This document shows, one piece after another, positions 45,234 through 55,963 of a stretch of 64,000 nt of DNA. Each line of letters starts with the position of its first letter. The first letter of the stretch is position 1. The notes beneath the pieces were generated by a model, which saw nothing but the letters and a program-made list of their open reading frames with translations, searched no databases and was not told where the DNA came from. The position numbers and the translations under genes are program-made. The stretch comes from Actinotalea caeni. Its GTDB lineage: Bacteria > Actinomycetota > Actinomycetes > Actinomycetales > Beutenbergiaceae. Location: NCBI RefSeq assembly GCF_009733795.1, contig NZ_WNXX01000012.1, positions 58,281 through 122,280 on the forward strand. The letters are read 5' to 3'.

Positions 45234-45357
45234 CCCTCAGCCGGCCCGTGACCCCTCAGGGCAGCGGCGACCACCCCTCAGGCCGTACGAGGCGTCCCTC
45301 AGGGGCGGGCGCACCCGAGGAGTAGGCGGCTGCCCGATGCCGCCACCACCCCCTCAG
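45234..45357 (+). repeat. Array of CCCTCAG motifs
   Basis: CCCTCAG occurs at 45234, 45253, 45275 and 45296 (spacings 19, 22 and 21 bases, about two helix turns) and again at 45351. The array lies between the cspA terminator and a small ORF at 45409 and could be a multi-site binding region for a regulator of that ORF. No gene is supported in 45132-45408. Confidence 0.5.
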
Positions 45358-45408
45358 CGAGCATCGTCGTCGGTGTCACCAGCACGGTCACCACGACAGG
45401 AGCCGACG

Positions 45409-45591
45409 ATGCTCACCACCTTCACCCGCGAACGTCTCGCCCAGCAGCGCACCGCCGAGATCGAGCGCGAGGCCGAGCTGTGGCGCCGGCGCGCCGAGCG
45501 CGGCACCGCGACCCCCAGCCGTCGGCGCCGACCCCGAGCGACGGCAGCGGCGCCGACGACGCTGCGCCCCGCCCGGCCCGCCACCCGCTGA
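45409..45591 (+). CDS. Small basic protein of unknown function
   Basis: A 60-residue protein: an N-terminal amphipathic helix (FTRERLAQQRTAEIEREAEL) then an Arg/Ala/Pro-rich low-complexity tail. ATG preceded by AGGAG at a suitable distance. No recognisable family. The motif array upstream supports it being an expressed, regulated gene, but the tail composition is weak evidence for coding. Confidence 0.5.
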   Translation: MLTTFTRERLAQQRTAEIEREAELWRRRAERGTATPSRRRRPRATAAAPTTLRPARPATR

Positions 45592-45672
45592 CCGCCGGCC
45601 CCGCCGTCTCGCCGCCGCGCCTGACGCCGGCGGGCGGTGTGAGCGACCCGACAGCCACCGGCCTCGACGCGT

Positions 45673-47134
<1,462 letters not shown>

Positions 47135-47202
47135 GGCCCCCACTGCGGCCGCTCCCCCGGCGTGGGGATCCGCTGCCGACGGCGATCGGGCAGCATGGCG
47201 GG

Positions 47203-48435
47203 GTGGCTCCGAGGACCGCGCGTGCGCTGCCGTGGGCCTCGCGCGCCCTGCGTGCCGGCGTCTACCTCGTGCTCGGCGGCGTCATCGCCGCCGGCTACGG
47301 CGTGCTCGTCAGCGGGCTGGTGCAGCTCGCGCGGGCCGCACCGCAGGTGCCGATGGCGCTCACCGTCGCGCTCACGGTCATCGCGGTGCCGCTCGCGCTC
47401 GTCCCGCCCTTCCTCGCCCCGGTGCGCGACCTGGGGATCGCCGCCGCGCGCACCTTCCTCGACGTCGACCTGCCGACGACGAGCGCCCGGCTCGGCCACG
47501 ATGACCGGCTGCGGGCCGCGGGCTACTTCGTCGCCCACCTGCTCACCGGCGCGCTCGCGACCCTCGCGCTGCTGTTCGGCATCCCCTACGCCGTCGGGCT
47601 GATCGGCTGGACGCTCGGCAGCCGCGGCGACGGGTTCCGGCTGAGCGCGCCCGACCTCGGCGGCTGGGGCGTGCCGGTGGCGCTGCTCGTGCTGCTCGCG
47701 CTGCCGCTGCTGGCGCTGCTCGGGCGGGCGCTGCTGCGCGCGCTGGCGGTGCCGCTGCTCGGCCCCGGGCCCGGCGAGCGCGAGCTCGCCGAGCGGCAGC
47801 GGCGGCTCGTGCTCGCGGAGCGCAACCGGGTCGCCCGCGAGCTGCACGACGGCGTGGGGCACGCGCTCGCGATCACCACGATGCAGGCGAGCGTCGCCGA
47901 GGCCGCGCTCGACGCCGACACCGCCGTCGCACGTGCCGCGCTCGCCGAGATCGGCCGGGTCGGCCGGCAGGCGATGGCCGACCTCGACCGCAGCCTGGCG
48001 GTGCTGCGCGACGAGGACGACGAGCTCGCCGCCCGCACGCCGCGACCGACGCTGGCCGACCTGCCCGGTCTGGCCACGGCACCGGGCGCCGCGGCGGGGC
48101 ACGAGGTCCGCGTGCGCGGGGCGGTGGAGGACCTGGCGGGCCTCGACCCGCTGGTCTCGCGCGAGGCCTACCAGCTGCTCGCCGAGGCGGTCGTCAACGG
48201 GCAGCGGCACGGCACCGGGCCGGTCGACGTCGACTGGTGGCGCGCCGACGGGGCGCTGACGCTGGAGGTCCGCAACGCCGTCGGGCGCGACGGGGTGGAC
48301 CACCCGCGCGACGGGGGTGGTCGCGGCCTGGTCGGGATGCGCGAGCGGGCCACGCTCGTCGGGGCGCGGCTCGACGCCGGCCCCGAGGCGGGGGCGTGGC
48401 TCGTGCGGCTGACGATCACGGAGGGTCTGCGATGA
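47203..48435 (+). CDS. Sensor histidine kinase, DesK/NarL-partner type
   Basis: A 410-residue membrane kinase with four to five helices in the first 190 residues, then the HisKA_3 dimerisation helix with the phospho-acceptor in RNRVARELHDGVGHALAITT, and a HATPase domain with N box LAEAVVNGQRHG and G box GGRGLVGMRERATLVG. The ligand is unknown; no large extracytoplasmic domain is seen. GTG 47203 is the best start. It overlaps its response regulator by ATGA. Confidence 0.92.
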   Translation: MAPRTARALPWASRALRAGVYLVLGGVIAAGYGVLVSGLVQLARAAPQVPMALTVALTVIAVPLALVPPFLAPVRDLGIAAARTFLDVDLPTTSARLGHDDRLRAAGYFVAHLLTGALATLALLFGIPYAVGLIGWTLGSRGDGFRLSAPDLGGWGVPVALLVLLALPLLALLGRALLRALAVPLLGPGPGERELAERQRRLVLAERNRVARELHDGVGHALAITTMQASVAEAALDADTAVARAALAEIGRVGRQAMADLDRSLAVLRDEDDELAARTPRPTLADLPGLATAPGAAAGHEVRVRGAVEDLAGLDPLVSREAYQLLAEAVVNGQRHGTGPVDVDWWRADGALTLEVRNAVGRDGVDHPRDGGGRGLVGMRERATLVGARLDAGPEAGAWLVRLTITEGLR

Positions 48436-49091
48436 CCGACACGGTCCGGGTGCTGCTCGTCGACGACGAGCCTCTCGTGCGCAGCGGGCTGCGCGCCATC
48501 CTCGGCGCCGAGCTCGGCATCGAGGTGGTCGCCGAGGCCGACGACGGCGTCGCGGGCGTGGCCGCTGCCACGCAGCACCGGCCCGACGTCGTGCTCATGG
48601 ACGTGCGGATGCCGCAGCTCGACGGCATCACCGCCACCCAGCGGATCCTGGAGCGGGTGCCGAACACACGCGTGCTCGTCGTCACGACGTTCTCCGCCGA
48701 CGACTACGTGCTCGACGCCCTGCGCGCCGGCGCGGCCGGGTTCCTCCTCAAGCGCGCCGACCCCGCCCAGATCCGGGAGGCGGTGCGGGTGGTCGCGCGC
48801 GGCGACGCCGTGCTGTTCCCGACCGCGGTGCGCCGGCTCGTGGCGCACGCGACGCCGCAGCCGCGCCACGAGGCGCTGCTCGCGACGCTCACCGACCGCG
48901 AGCGCGACGTGCTGCGGCTGCTGGCCGCCGGCCGCACCAACGCCGAGATCGCCGCCGAGCTGTGGCTCGGCGTCGAGACCGTCAAGACCCACGTGGGCAA
49001 CGTGCTGGCCAAGCTGGGCGCGCGCGACCGGATGCAGGCCGCGATCTTCGCCTACGAGTCCGGCTTCAGCGACGCCGTCTCCGGTCTCTAG
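48432..49091 (+). CDS. NarL/LuxR-type response regulator
   Basis: A 219-residue regulator. The receiver domain has the acidic pair VDDEP, phospho-acceptor Asp in VVLMDVRMPQLDG, Thr in VVTTFSADDY and Lys in FLLKRADP. The C-terminal LuxR HTH is LTDRERDVLRLLAAGRTNAEIAAEL and KTHVGNVLAKLGARDR. It is coupled to the upstream kinase. The membrane protein at 49169, after a hairpin, is a likely target. Confidence 0.95.
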   Translation: MTDTVRVLLVDDEPLVRSGLRAILGAELGIEVVAEADDGVAGVAAATQHRPDVVLMDVRMPQLDGITATQRILERVPNTRVLVVTTFSADDYVLDALRAGAAGFLLKRADPAQIREAVRVVARGDAVLFPTAVRRLVAHATPQPRHEALLATLTDRERDVLRLLAAGRTNAEIAAELWLGVETVKTHVGNVLAKLGARDRMQAAIFAYESGFSDAVSGL

Positions 49092-49117
49092 CCGGCTCCC
49101 CCGACCGGGTGAGCCGG
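49092..49117 (+). terminator. Inverted repeat after the two-component genes
   Basis: CCGGCTC (49092-49098) and GAGCCGG (49111-49117) form a 7-bp stem with a 12-base loop right after the regulator stop. It may be a terminator or, since related GGCTCC blocks recur up to 49168, part of a regulator-binding region for the next gene. Confidence 0.45.
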
Positions 49118-49168
49118 TTGGCTCCACGGCGGGATGGCGCCGTCCTTGGCGCGGCGAAGGCTGGAGCC

Positions 49169-50275
49169 ATGGACATCGCAGACGTCACCACTCCCCCGAC
49201 CACCTACCCCTCCCTCGCCGTACGCGTGCGCCGCGCGGCCCGCTGGACCACCCTCGGCGCGCTCCTCGCCGGCGTCGGCGGCGCGACGGCGCTGGTCGCC
49301 GGCCTCACCGGGCACGGCGCCACCTCGAGCGAGGCGCACCCGAGCATCACGCCGACGATGGGTCTGCCGTACCCGCTGGTCGCCGTGCTGCTCGGCGCCG
49401 CCGGCCTGCTCGTCGCCCTCGGGCTGGTGCGGCTGCGCGCCCTCGTCGGCGCGATCGGGCGGGCCGGTACCGACCGTCGCGGACCGGCGCAGACGATCAC
49501 GGCCGTGGGTGCGGCTGGCGTCGCGGCTCTCGCGCTGGCGGCCGTCTGCGACGCCAACCCGCTCGCGCTCACCGGATACCTGCCGGCGATGCTGGTGATG
49601 GCCCCCTTCTCCGAGGAGATGCGGCTCGCGCTCGCGAGCGTGCCGTGGCCGCCGATGCTCGCCGAGCTCGCGGTGGTCGGCACCACCGCGGTCGTCGTCC
49701 TCGGTGCCGTGACCGCGCTGGACGCGCTGCGCGGCGACGCGCCCCGGCCGCGCTGGCAGCAGCCGGCAGCCGCGGCGCGCTGGGGACGCACCGCCGTCGG
49801 GGTCGCCGTCGCCGCACCGCTGCTCTACGCCGTCACGCGCGTCGCCTGGGTGCTCGGCTGGCCGATCGGGTTCGACATGGCGTCCTTCGAGGCCGCCGGC
49901 GGCGACGTCTCCAACGGGCTGATGCTCAGCGCGGCCGCGGTCGTCGGCAGCGTGCTCACGATCGGCCTGGTGCGGCCGTGGGGCGAGCGGTTCTGGCCGT
50001 GGCTGCCCGGGCTGGGTGGTCGCCGCGTGCCGGTGCCGCTGGCCGTCGTGCCCGCCTCGCTCGTCGCGGCGATGCTGCTGCCGGCCGGGATGTCGATGAT
50101 CGTGGGCGCCGTCCAGGGCATCGGGGTCGCGGGGCTCGCGAGCCTCGCCGACAACTGGGCAGCGGTCGGCGTGACCTTCCTCTGGCCGGTCTGGAGCGTC
50201 GCGCTCGCCGCCGCCACCTGGGCCTACGCGCTGCGTCGTGACGGCGACCGGGTCGCCGTCACCACGGCCGCCTGA
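49169..50275 (+). CDS. Polytopic membrane protein of unknown function
   Basis: A 368-residue protein with about eight predicted membrane helices (for example GALLAGVGGATALVAGL, PLVAVLLGAAGLLVALGLV, LSAAAVVGSVLTIGLV, LAVVPASLVAAMLLPAGMSM). I do not recognise the family. It follows the two-component system on the same strand, and the intervening 77 bases carry repeated GGCTCC blocks, so it is probably controlled by that system. CTGGAG lies close to the ATG, a weak ribosome site. Confidence 0.8.
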   Translation: MDIADVTTPPTTYPSLAVRVRRAARWTTLGALLAGVGGATALVAGLTGHGATSSEAHPSITPTMGLPYPLVAVLLGAAGLLVALGLVRLRALVGAIGRAGTDRRGPAQTITAVGAAGVAALALAAVCDANPLALTGYLPAMLVMAPFSEEMRLALASVPWPPMLAELAVVGTTAVVVLGAVTALDALRGDAPRPRWQQPAAAARWGRTAVGVAVAAPLLYAVTRVAWVLGWPIGFDMASFEAAGGDVSNGLMLSAAAVVGSVLTIGLVRPWGERFWPWLPGLGGRRVPVPLAVVPASLVAAMLLPAGMSMIVGAVQGIGVAGLASLADNWAAVGVTFLWPVWSVALAAATWAYALRRDGDRVAVTTAA

Positions 50276-50421
50276 GAGCCCTCCCGACCACCCACCTGCC
50301 CGCGTCACGTCGACGGCTCGGATCCACCCTCCGAACCGCTGGCGTGGCGCGGGCAACGGTGGTGGGATGGGACTGCGCCTCGGCGCAGCGCCGAGGCGAC
50401 CAACGTCCGATGGAGGGTCGC

Positions 50422-50853
50422 ATGAGCGCGGTCGAGTCCGGGTCCGGAGAAGCTGGGGCAGCATCGACAGCAGCGCAGGAGGGGGTCCGGGTCACCCGGA
50501 CCGTCCAGGCGCCCGTGGCCGAGGTGTGGCGCGTCCTCACCGGACCGGGCGGCGCGGAGGCGCTGCTGGGTGCCGGGGCCGCGTTCGGCGGCAAGGGCGA
50601 GCCGTGGCGCTGCGCGGACGGGGCGAGCGGCGTGCTGCGCAGCTTCCACCCGCTGGAGCAGCTGCGCTGGTCCTTCCACGAGACGCCGGAGGCGCCCGCG
50701 ACGATCGTCGAGCTCGACCTCGTCGACGAGGGCGGCACGACCCGGCTGGACCTGCGTCACGACGGCGTCACCGACGCCGCGACGTACGAGGCGCGGTGGT
50801 CCGAGGCCCTCGACAGGGTGGGTGCTCTCACCACCGAGGCGATCAGCGCTTAG
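50422..50853 (+). CDS. SRPBCC-fold protein
   Basis: A 143-residue protein with an Ala/Gly/Ser-rich N-terminus of about 25 residues, then a START/AHSA1-like domain: VRVTRTVQAPVAEVWRVLTGP, GVLRSFHPLEQLRWSFHETP, and the C-terminal helix ARWSEALDRVGALTTEA. Ligand and role are unknown. The ATG at 50422 has GGAGGG 5 bases upstream; an ATG at 50410 is less suited. Confidence 0.8.
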   Translation: MSAVESGSGEAGAASTAAQEGVRVTRTVQAPVAEVWRVLTGPGGAEALLGAGAAFGGKGEPWRCADGASGVLRSFHPLEQLRWSFHETPEAPATIVELDLVDEGGTTRLDLRHDGVTDAATYEARWSEALDRVGALTTEAISA

Positions 50854-50932
50854 GCTGGAGACCTCGTCCGGGCGTCACCGTAGCCGTCCGGACGAGCCGA
50901 ACCCGGGTCCCGATCGGACCTAGAGTGGCGGC

Positions 50933-51409
50933 ATGCCTCGACTCGACGTCGGCGCGACCGCGCCCTCCTTCACCCTGCCCGCCGCCGACGGCACGACCGT
51001 CGCCCTCGCCGACCTGCTCGCGAGCGCGGACAAGGGTGTCATCGTCTACTTCTACCCCGCCGCCGGCACCCCCGGGTGCACCACGGAGGCCTGCGACTTC
51101 CGCGACTCCCTGGCGTCGCTGACCGCGCAGGGATACGCCGTCGTCGGTGTCTCGCCCGACCCCGTCGACAAGCTGGCGGCGTTCGTCGAGGCCGAGCACC
51201 TCACGTTCCCGCTGGTGTCCGACCCCGAGCACCAGGTGCTCGAGGCGTACGGCGCGTGGGGCGAGAAGAAGAGCTACGGCCGGACCTCGATCGGCGTCAT
51301 CCGCTCCACCGTGGTCGTGGCGCCCGACGGGACGGTCGCGCTCGCGCAGTACAACGTCAAGGCCACCGGTCACGTCGCCAAGCTGCGACGCGACCTCGGC
51401 ATCGACTGA
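50933..51409 (+). CDS. bcp: Thioredoxin-dependent thiol peroxidase (Bcp/PrxQ)
   Basis: A 158-residue peroxiredoxin: AAGTPGCTTEACDFRDSLAS carries the peroxidatic Cys and, five residues later, the resolving Cys of the PrxQ class. FPLVSDPEHQVLEAYGAWG follows. It reduces H2O2 and organic peroxides using thioredoxin. TAGAGT is 6 bases before the ATG, so the mRNA is probably leaderless. Confidence 0.96.
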   Translation: MPRLDVGATAPSFTLPAADGTTVALADLLASADKGVIVYFYPAAGTPGCTTEACDFRDSLASLTAQGYAVVGVSPDPVDKLAAFVEAEHLTFPLVSDPEHQVLEAYGAWGEKKSYGRTSIGVIRSTVVVAPDGTVALAQYNVKATGHVAKLRRDLGID

Positions 51410-51422
51410 GCCGCGGGCACGG

Positions 51423-52145
51423 TCAGCCGCGTGCGGCGAGGTCGGCCGCGGGGTCGGCGGCCCACGCCCGGATCACCGGGTACAGCTCGCCGATCGTGGG
51501 CGCGCTCGCCGTGCTGGGGCCGCGACCGGAGCCGTAGCGGTCGATGTAGAGCCCGTGCGCCCCGATCGCGGTCGCGGGCTCGACGTCGTTGACCCACACG
51601 TCGCCGACGCTCATGAGCAGGTGCGGGGAGCCTGTCGCGCCGGCCTGCTCCAGCAGCGTCTCGAGGTGCTCGCGCATCCGAGCGGGCTTGCCCGCGTCCG
51701 GGACGACAGCGTCGAGCCGCTCGGCGATGCCGACAGTCGCCAGCCACGAGGTCGCGCCCGTCGCGGGTGCGTTGGTGACGAGCACGGTGCGGACCCCGGC
51801 GCCGCGGACGTCGTCCAACAGCTCGGTGATGCCCTCGGGCGCGTGGACCGACCCCTCGCCCGCCTCCATGCGGGCCCGGGAGGCGTAGTAGGTCTCGGCG
51901 AGCACCTCTCTGGGCAGCCCGAGGTGCTGGGTGAGCACCCAGATCGCGTGGTAGCCGTCCTCGGCACCCTCGACCCGGCGGGTGCCGGCGAGGAACTCGG
52001 TGAGCTCGGCGTGCAGCCGCTCACCGGCGTCGACGTCGATCCGCTTCGCCAGCTCGTCGGCGTAGAGCAGCACCGGGTCGTCACCCAGGCACAGGGTGCC
52101 GTCGAAGTCGAGGACGAGGGTCGGGACGGGCTGCTGGGTCGTCAC
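51423..52145 (-). CDS. HAD-superfamily hydrolase
   Basis: A 240-residue HAD phosphatase: motif I LVLDFDGTLCLG, motif II VLVTNAPATG, a lysine in DAGKPARMREHLE and motif IV SVGDVWVNDVEPA. The cap is of the helical C1 type. Substrate unknown; the fold suits sugar- or nucleotide-phosphate hydrolysis. It starts with GTG and converges with the bcp gene; 13 bases separate their stops. Confidence 0.9.
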   Translation of the reverse strand: MTTQQPVPTLVLDFDGTLCLGDDPVLLYADELAKRIDVDAGERLHAELTEFLAGTRRVEGAEDGYHAIWVLTQHLGLPREVLAETYYASRARMEAGEGSVHAPEGITELLDDVRGAGVRTVLVTNAPATGATSWLATVGIAERLDAVVPDAGKPARMREHLETLLEQAGATGSPHLLMSVGDVWVNDVEPATAIGAHGLYIDRYGSGRGPSTASAPTIGELYPVIRAWAADPAADLAARG

Positions 52146-52267
52146 GGGGGTCCGATCGGGTCGTGCGGCTGGGCCGGCGCGCGCGACGCGCGCCCACCGA
52201 CACGGTAGGCGCTGCCCGGCCGTGGTCCCGCCACCGCTCGCTCGCCTCGTACGCTGGGCACCGACGA

Positions 52268-52349
52268 GCGCGAGTGGCGTAACTGGCAGCCGCGCAGGAT
52301 TTAGGTTCCTGTGCCTTCGGGCGTGTGGGTTCGAGTCCCACCTCGCGCA
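52268..52349 (+). tRNA. tRNA-Leu (anticodon TAG)
   Basis: Acceptor GCGCGAG pairs with CTCGCGC; anticodon stem CAGGA/TCCTG with loop TTTAGGT gives TAG; a long variable arm (TGCCTTCGGGCGT) marks it as type II; T arm GTGGG-TTCGAGT-CCCAC. Discriminator A; CCA not encoded. Confidence 0.95.
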
Positions 52350-52411
52350 CTCGTGCGGCGCCCCCGCGACCTCGGTCGTCCATCGCGCGCGCGGCGCGCC
52401 ATGCTAGGAGC

Positions 52412-53674
52412 ATGACGGCGACCCCGGCCTGGGCCGAGCACGCGATCTGGTGGCACGTGTACCCGCTGGGAGCGGTGGGCGCGCCGATCCGCGAGGCCGA
52501 TCCCTGCCCCGGTCCTCGGCTGCGTGCGCTGCTCCCCTGGCTCGACCACCTCATCGGGCTCGGCGCCAACGGGTTGCTGCTCGGACCGGTGCACGCCTCG
52601 ACCAGCCACGGCTACGACGTCGTCGACCACCTCCGGGTGGACCCCAGGCTCGGCACCGACGACGACCTGGACGCGCTGCTCGCCGCCTGCCACGAGCGCG
52701 GCATCCGGGTGCTGATGGACGGGGTGTTCTCCCACGTCGGCCGCGACCACCCCGCGGTCGCCGCGGCGCTGCAGGGCGGGCCGGGCTCGCCGGCGGCCGA
52801 CCTCCTCGACATCGACTGGGACGCCGACGGCGGCCCCGCGCCCCGGGTCTTCGAGGGCCACGACGCGCTGGTGCGGCTGCGGCACTCCTCGCCCGCCGCC
52901 GTCGACCTGGCGACCGAGGTGATGAACCACTGGCTGGACCGCGGCATCGACGGCTGGCGGCTCGACGCCGCGTACTCGGTGCCGACGGACTTCTGGGCGG
53001 CGACCCTGCCGCGCGTCCGCGAGCGCCATCCCGACGCGTGGTTCCTCGGGGAGGTCATCCACGGCGACTACCCCGGCTTCGTCACCGCCTCGACCGTCGA
53101 CTCCGTCACGCAGTACGAGCTGTGGAAGGCGATCTGGTCGAGCCTGCTCGACGCGAACTTCTACGAGCTCGCGCACGCGCTCGGGCGGCACCGTCAGATG
53201 CTCGGCACCTTCGTGCCGCAGACGTTCGTCGGCAACCACGACGTCACGCGGATCACGACGCGGCTCGGCGCCGCCCGCGCGGTGCTGGCGCTCACGGTCC
53301 TCATGACGGTCGCGGGCATCCCGTCGGTCTACTACGGCGACGAGGTCGGCATGACCGGGCTCAAGGAGGACCGGCTGGGCGGCGACGACGCTGTGCGTCC
53401 CGCGCTGCCGGCCGGGCCGGAGGGGCTGGGCGTCGACGGCGAGGGCGCGGTGCTGCTCGACGCCCACCGCGCCCTGATCGCGATCCGCCGTCGGCACCCG
53501 TGGCTGACGACGTCGCGGCTCGACGTCGCCGAGCTCACCAACACGCGGCTGCGGTACCGCTCCCAGGGCGAGGACGGGCACCTGGAGGTCGAGCTGATGC
53601 TCGACCCCTCCCCGCAGGCGCTCGTGCGCGACGCCGACGGGTCGGTCCTCTGGCGTGGCCCGGATGGCGGCTGA
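52412..53674 (+). CDS. Alpha-amylase-family (GH13) glycosidase
   Basis: A 420-residue TIM-barrel enzyme. The four GH13 regions are visible: region I-like VLMDGVFSHVGRDH, region II GWRLDAAY with the nucleophile Asp, region III WFLGEVIHG with the acid/base Glu, and region IV FVGNHDVTR with the third Asp. It has no signal peptide, so it is cytoplasmic, and is short, with only a small C-terminal beta domain. It likely acts on maltodextrins or a related alpha-glucoside. Confidence 0.92.
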   Translation: MTATPAWAEHAIWWHVYPLGAVGAPIREADPCPGPRLRALLPWLDHLIGLGANGLLLGPVHASTSHGYDVVDHLRVDPRLGTDDDLDALLAACHERGIRVLMDGVFSHVGRDHPAVAAALQGGPGSPAADLLDIDWDADGGPAPRVFEGHDALVRLRHSSPAAVDLATEVMNHWLDRGIDGWRLDAAYSVPTDFWAATLPRVRERHPDAWFLGEVIHGDYPGFVTASTVDSVTQYELWKAIWSSLLDANFYELAHALGRHRQMLGTFVPQTFVGNHDVTRITTRLGAARAVLALTVLMTVAGIPSVYYGDEVGMTGLKEDRLGGDDAVRPALPAGPEGLGVDGEGAVLLDAHRALIAIRRRHPWLTTSRLDVAELTNTRLRYRSQGEDGHLEVELMLDPSPQALVRDADGSVLWRGPDGG

Positions 53675-53699
53675 CCCCGCGACCCTGTAGAACAGGTGC

Positions 53700-54239
53700 G
53701 TGAGCGAGGTAGGCACGGACGACATCGGCAGCTGGTTCTCCCCCGAAGAGCTGGCGGTCATCCGCCGTCGCCTCCCGATCCTCTACGTCGACGTCGTGCC
53801 GGTGCGCGTCGACGCCGACGGCGCCATCACGGCGATCGGCACGCTGCTGCGCACGCCGCGCAAGGGCGGCATCCAGCGTGCCCTCGTCAGCGGCCGGGTG
53901 ATGTACCACGAGCGGATCCGTGATGCGCTGGCGCGGCACCTCGACAAGGACCTCGGACCGATGGCGCTGCCGCGGATCCCTGTCTCGCCGGTGCCGTTCA
54001 CGGTCGCGGAGTACTTCCCGACGCCCGGCATCACCGCCTACCACGACCCGCGCCAGCACGCCGTCTCGCTCGCCTACATCGTGCCGGTCGAGGGCGACTG
54101 CCAGCCCCAGCAGGACGCGCTCGACATCGCGTGGTTCACGCCCGAGCAGATCATCGAGCCCGAGGTGCTCGGCGAGATGGTCGACGGGCACGCCGCGCTC
54201 ATCCGCACCGCGCTCGCGGTGAGCGGTCGGCTCACCTAG
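53700..54239 (+). CDS. NUDIX-fold protein (DUF4916 type)
   Basis: A 179-residue protein with NUDIX-like strands (LPILYVDVVPVRVDADG; RTPRKGGIQRALVSGRVMYHE) but without the canonical GX5EX7REUXEE box; instead it has RIRDALARHLDKDLG, as in the DUF4916 group. Catalysis of nucleoside-diphosphate hydrolysis is therefore doubtful. GTG start, 6 bases after TAGAAC, so probably leaderless. It converges with rdgB. Confidence 0.82.
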   Translation: MSEVGTDDIGSWFSPEELAVIRRRLPILYVDVVPVRVDADGAITAIGTLLRTPRKGGIQRALVSGRVMYHERIRDALARHLDKDLGPMALPRIPVSPVPFTVAEYFPTPGITAYHDPRQHAVSLAYIVPVEGDCQPQQDALDIAWFTPEQIIEPEVLGEMVDGHAALIRTALAVSGRLT

Positions 54240-54274
54240 AGGCGGGCGCGCGCGGTGCGGGTGCCCAGCGGCCG

Positions 54275-54892
54275 TCAGCCGGCCAGCACCTGCGCGATCA
54301 CCGGCGCGAGCGCCCGGAAGGCCCGCGAGCGGTGCGAGATCGCGTTCTTCTCCTCCGGCGCCAGCTGGGCGTAGCTGCGGTCGAGTCCGTCCGGCTGGAA
54401 CAACGGGTCGTAGCCGAACCCGCCGTCGCCGACGGGCTCGGTCAGCAGCCGGCCGCGCACGACGCCCTCACGGACCTCCTCGCGGCCGTCCGGGGTGACG
54501 AGCGCGCCCGCGCACACGAACTGCGCACCCCGGTGCTCGGGCCCGATGTCGGCGACCTGCTCGAGCAGCAGCGCGTTGTTGGCGGCGTCGTCACGCGCGC
54601 GGCCGGCCCAGTAGACCGAGAACACGCCCGGGCAGCCGTTGAGGACGTCGACGGCGAAGCCCGAGTCGTCCGCCACGGCCGGCAGACCCGTGTGCGCTGC
54701 GAGCGCGCGCGCCTTGAGGAGAGCGTTCTCGGCGAAGGTGATGCCGGTCTCGGCGACCTCGGGACCGTCGACGTCGGCCGCGCTCACCACCCCGGCGGTG
54801 TCGATGCCCTCCTCGGCGAGGATGGCGCGCAGCTCGTCGAGCTTGTGGTGGTTGCGGGTGGCGAGCACCAGCCGCGGCTGCGCCGCCGTCAT
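54275..54892 (-). CDS. rdgB: Non-canonical purine NTP pyrophosphatase (RdgB/HAM1)
   Basis: A 205-residue enzyme with the family motifs [31 protein letters not shown], the [19 protein letters not shown] block and [11 protein letters not shown]. It hydrolyses ITP, dITP and XTP to monophosphates. Overlaps the upstream rph by ATGA, the standard actinobacterial rph-rdgB pair. Confidence 0.96.
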   Translation of the reverse strand: MTAAQPRLVLATRNHHKLDELRAILAEEGIDTAGVVSAADVDGPEVAETGITFAENALLKARALAAHTGLPAVADDSGFAVDVLNGCPGVFSVYWAGRARDDAANNALLLEQVADIGPEHRGAQFVCAGALVTPDGREEVREGVVRGRLLTEPVGDGGFGYDPLFQPDGLDRSYAQLAPEEKNAISHRSRAFRALAPVIAQVLAG

Positions 54893-55689
54893 CGCGAGAT
54901 CGGGCCCGGGGCGGCCGGGCGGGTCAGCGGCTCGGCGAGGGCCGCCGTCTGCAGCCTCGTGAGCTCGGCGGTGCCGGCGAGCGCGAGGTCGAGCAGGCTG
55001 TCGAGCTCGGCGCGGTCGAACGGCGCCCCCTCGGCAGTGCCCTGCACCTCGACGAACGAGCCGGAGCCGGTGACGACGACGTTCATGTCGGTCTCGGCGG
55101 AGACGTCCTCGACGTAGGGCAGGTCGAGCACGGGCGTGCCCTCGACGATGCCGACGCTGACGGCGGCGACCGAGTCGGTGAGCACGGTGGCGTCGGGCGC
55201 GACGGCACCGTGCTCGCGGCCCCACGCGACGGCGTCGGCGAGCGCGACGTAGGCGCCGGTGATCGCGGCGGTGCGGGTGCCGCCGTCGGCCTGCAGGACG
55301 TCGCAGTCGAGCACGATCGAGTTCTCGCCGAGCGCCGAGAGGTCGACGACGGCGCGCAGCGACCGCCCGATCAGCCGGGAGATCTCGTGGGTGCGGCCGC
55401 CGATCTTGCCGCGGACCGACTCGCGGTCGGACCGGGTGGTGGTCGACCGCGGCAGCATCGCGTACTCGGCGGTCACCCAGCCGAGCCCGGAGCCCTTGCG
55501 CCAGCGCGGCACGGAGTCGGTGAACGACGCCGTGCACAGCACCCGGGTGCCGCCGAACTGCACGAGCACCGACCCCTCGGCGTGGTCGGACCAGCCCCGC
55601 AGGAAGCTGACCGGCCGCAGCTGGTCGGGCCGGCGGCCGTCGGCGCGGGTCGGGGTGGGTACGGGCGCGGGTGCAGCAGGTTCGGTCAC
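54889..55689 (-). CDS. rph: Ribonuclease PH
   Basis: A 266-residue phosphorolytic exoribonuclease: [74 protein letters not shown], and [17 protein letters not shown]. It trims tRNA 3' ends using phosphate. GTG start after a 15-residue Pro/Ala-rich lead-in. In related genomes it follows the metallo-hydrolase gene directly; here 4.5 kb of other sequence intervenes. Confidence 0.96.
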   Translation of the reverse strand: MTEPAAPAPVPTPTRADGRRPDQLRPVSFLRGWSDHAEGSVLVQFGGTRVLCTASFTDSVPRWRKGSGLGWVTAEYAMLPRSTTTRSDRESVRGKIGGRTHEISRLIGRSLRAVVDLSALGENSIVLDCDVLQADGGTRTAAITGAYVALADAVAWGREHGAVAPDATVLTDSVAAVSVGIVEGTPVLDLPYVEDVSAETDMNVVVTGSGSFVEVQGTAEGAPFDRAELDSLLDLALAGTAELTRLQTAALAEPLTRPAAPGPISR

Positions 55690-55820
55690 GACTCCCCAGC
55701 CTACGAGGTCGGACCCACCCCCGCGCACGCCCGACGACGCCGAGCCCGAGCGGCGGCCCGCCCGGCCCGGACGACGGCCCAGCAGCCAGCACGGCAAGGT
55801 ACGCCCGCGACGGCACCCAC

Positions 55821-55951
55821 TTTCACCGCACTTTGGAACACAGCCCGGTTTCACCGCACTTTGCAACACGGCCCCGCGCATAACCGCTGGGCCGGACCGC
55901 GGAGAGTGTTGCAAAGTGCGGTGAAACTGGGTGTTGCAAAGTGCGGTGAAA
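55821..55951. repeat. Nested inverted repeat: four copies of a 21-bp unit
   Basis: The 21-bp unit TTTCACCGCACTTTGCAACAC occurs forward at 55821 (one mismatch) and 55849, and reverse-complemented at 55906 and 55931. Copies 2/3 and 1/4 can pair to form one long hairpin around a 36-base centre. It lies just after the ppc stop and upstream of rph. The stretch 55690-55963 holds no gene. It resembles a BIME/REP-type element or a multi-site operator. Confidence 0.9.
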
Positions 55952-55963
55952 GTGGGCGCGGGG

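Noticed and set aside
55821..55951. A CRISPR array
   Set aside because: Units are only 21 bp, two are inverted relative to the others, spacers are 4-7 bases or 36 bases, and no cas gene is present.
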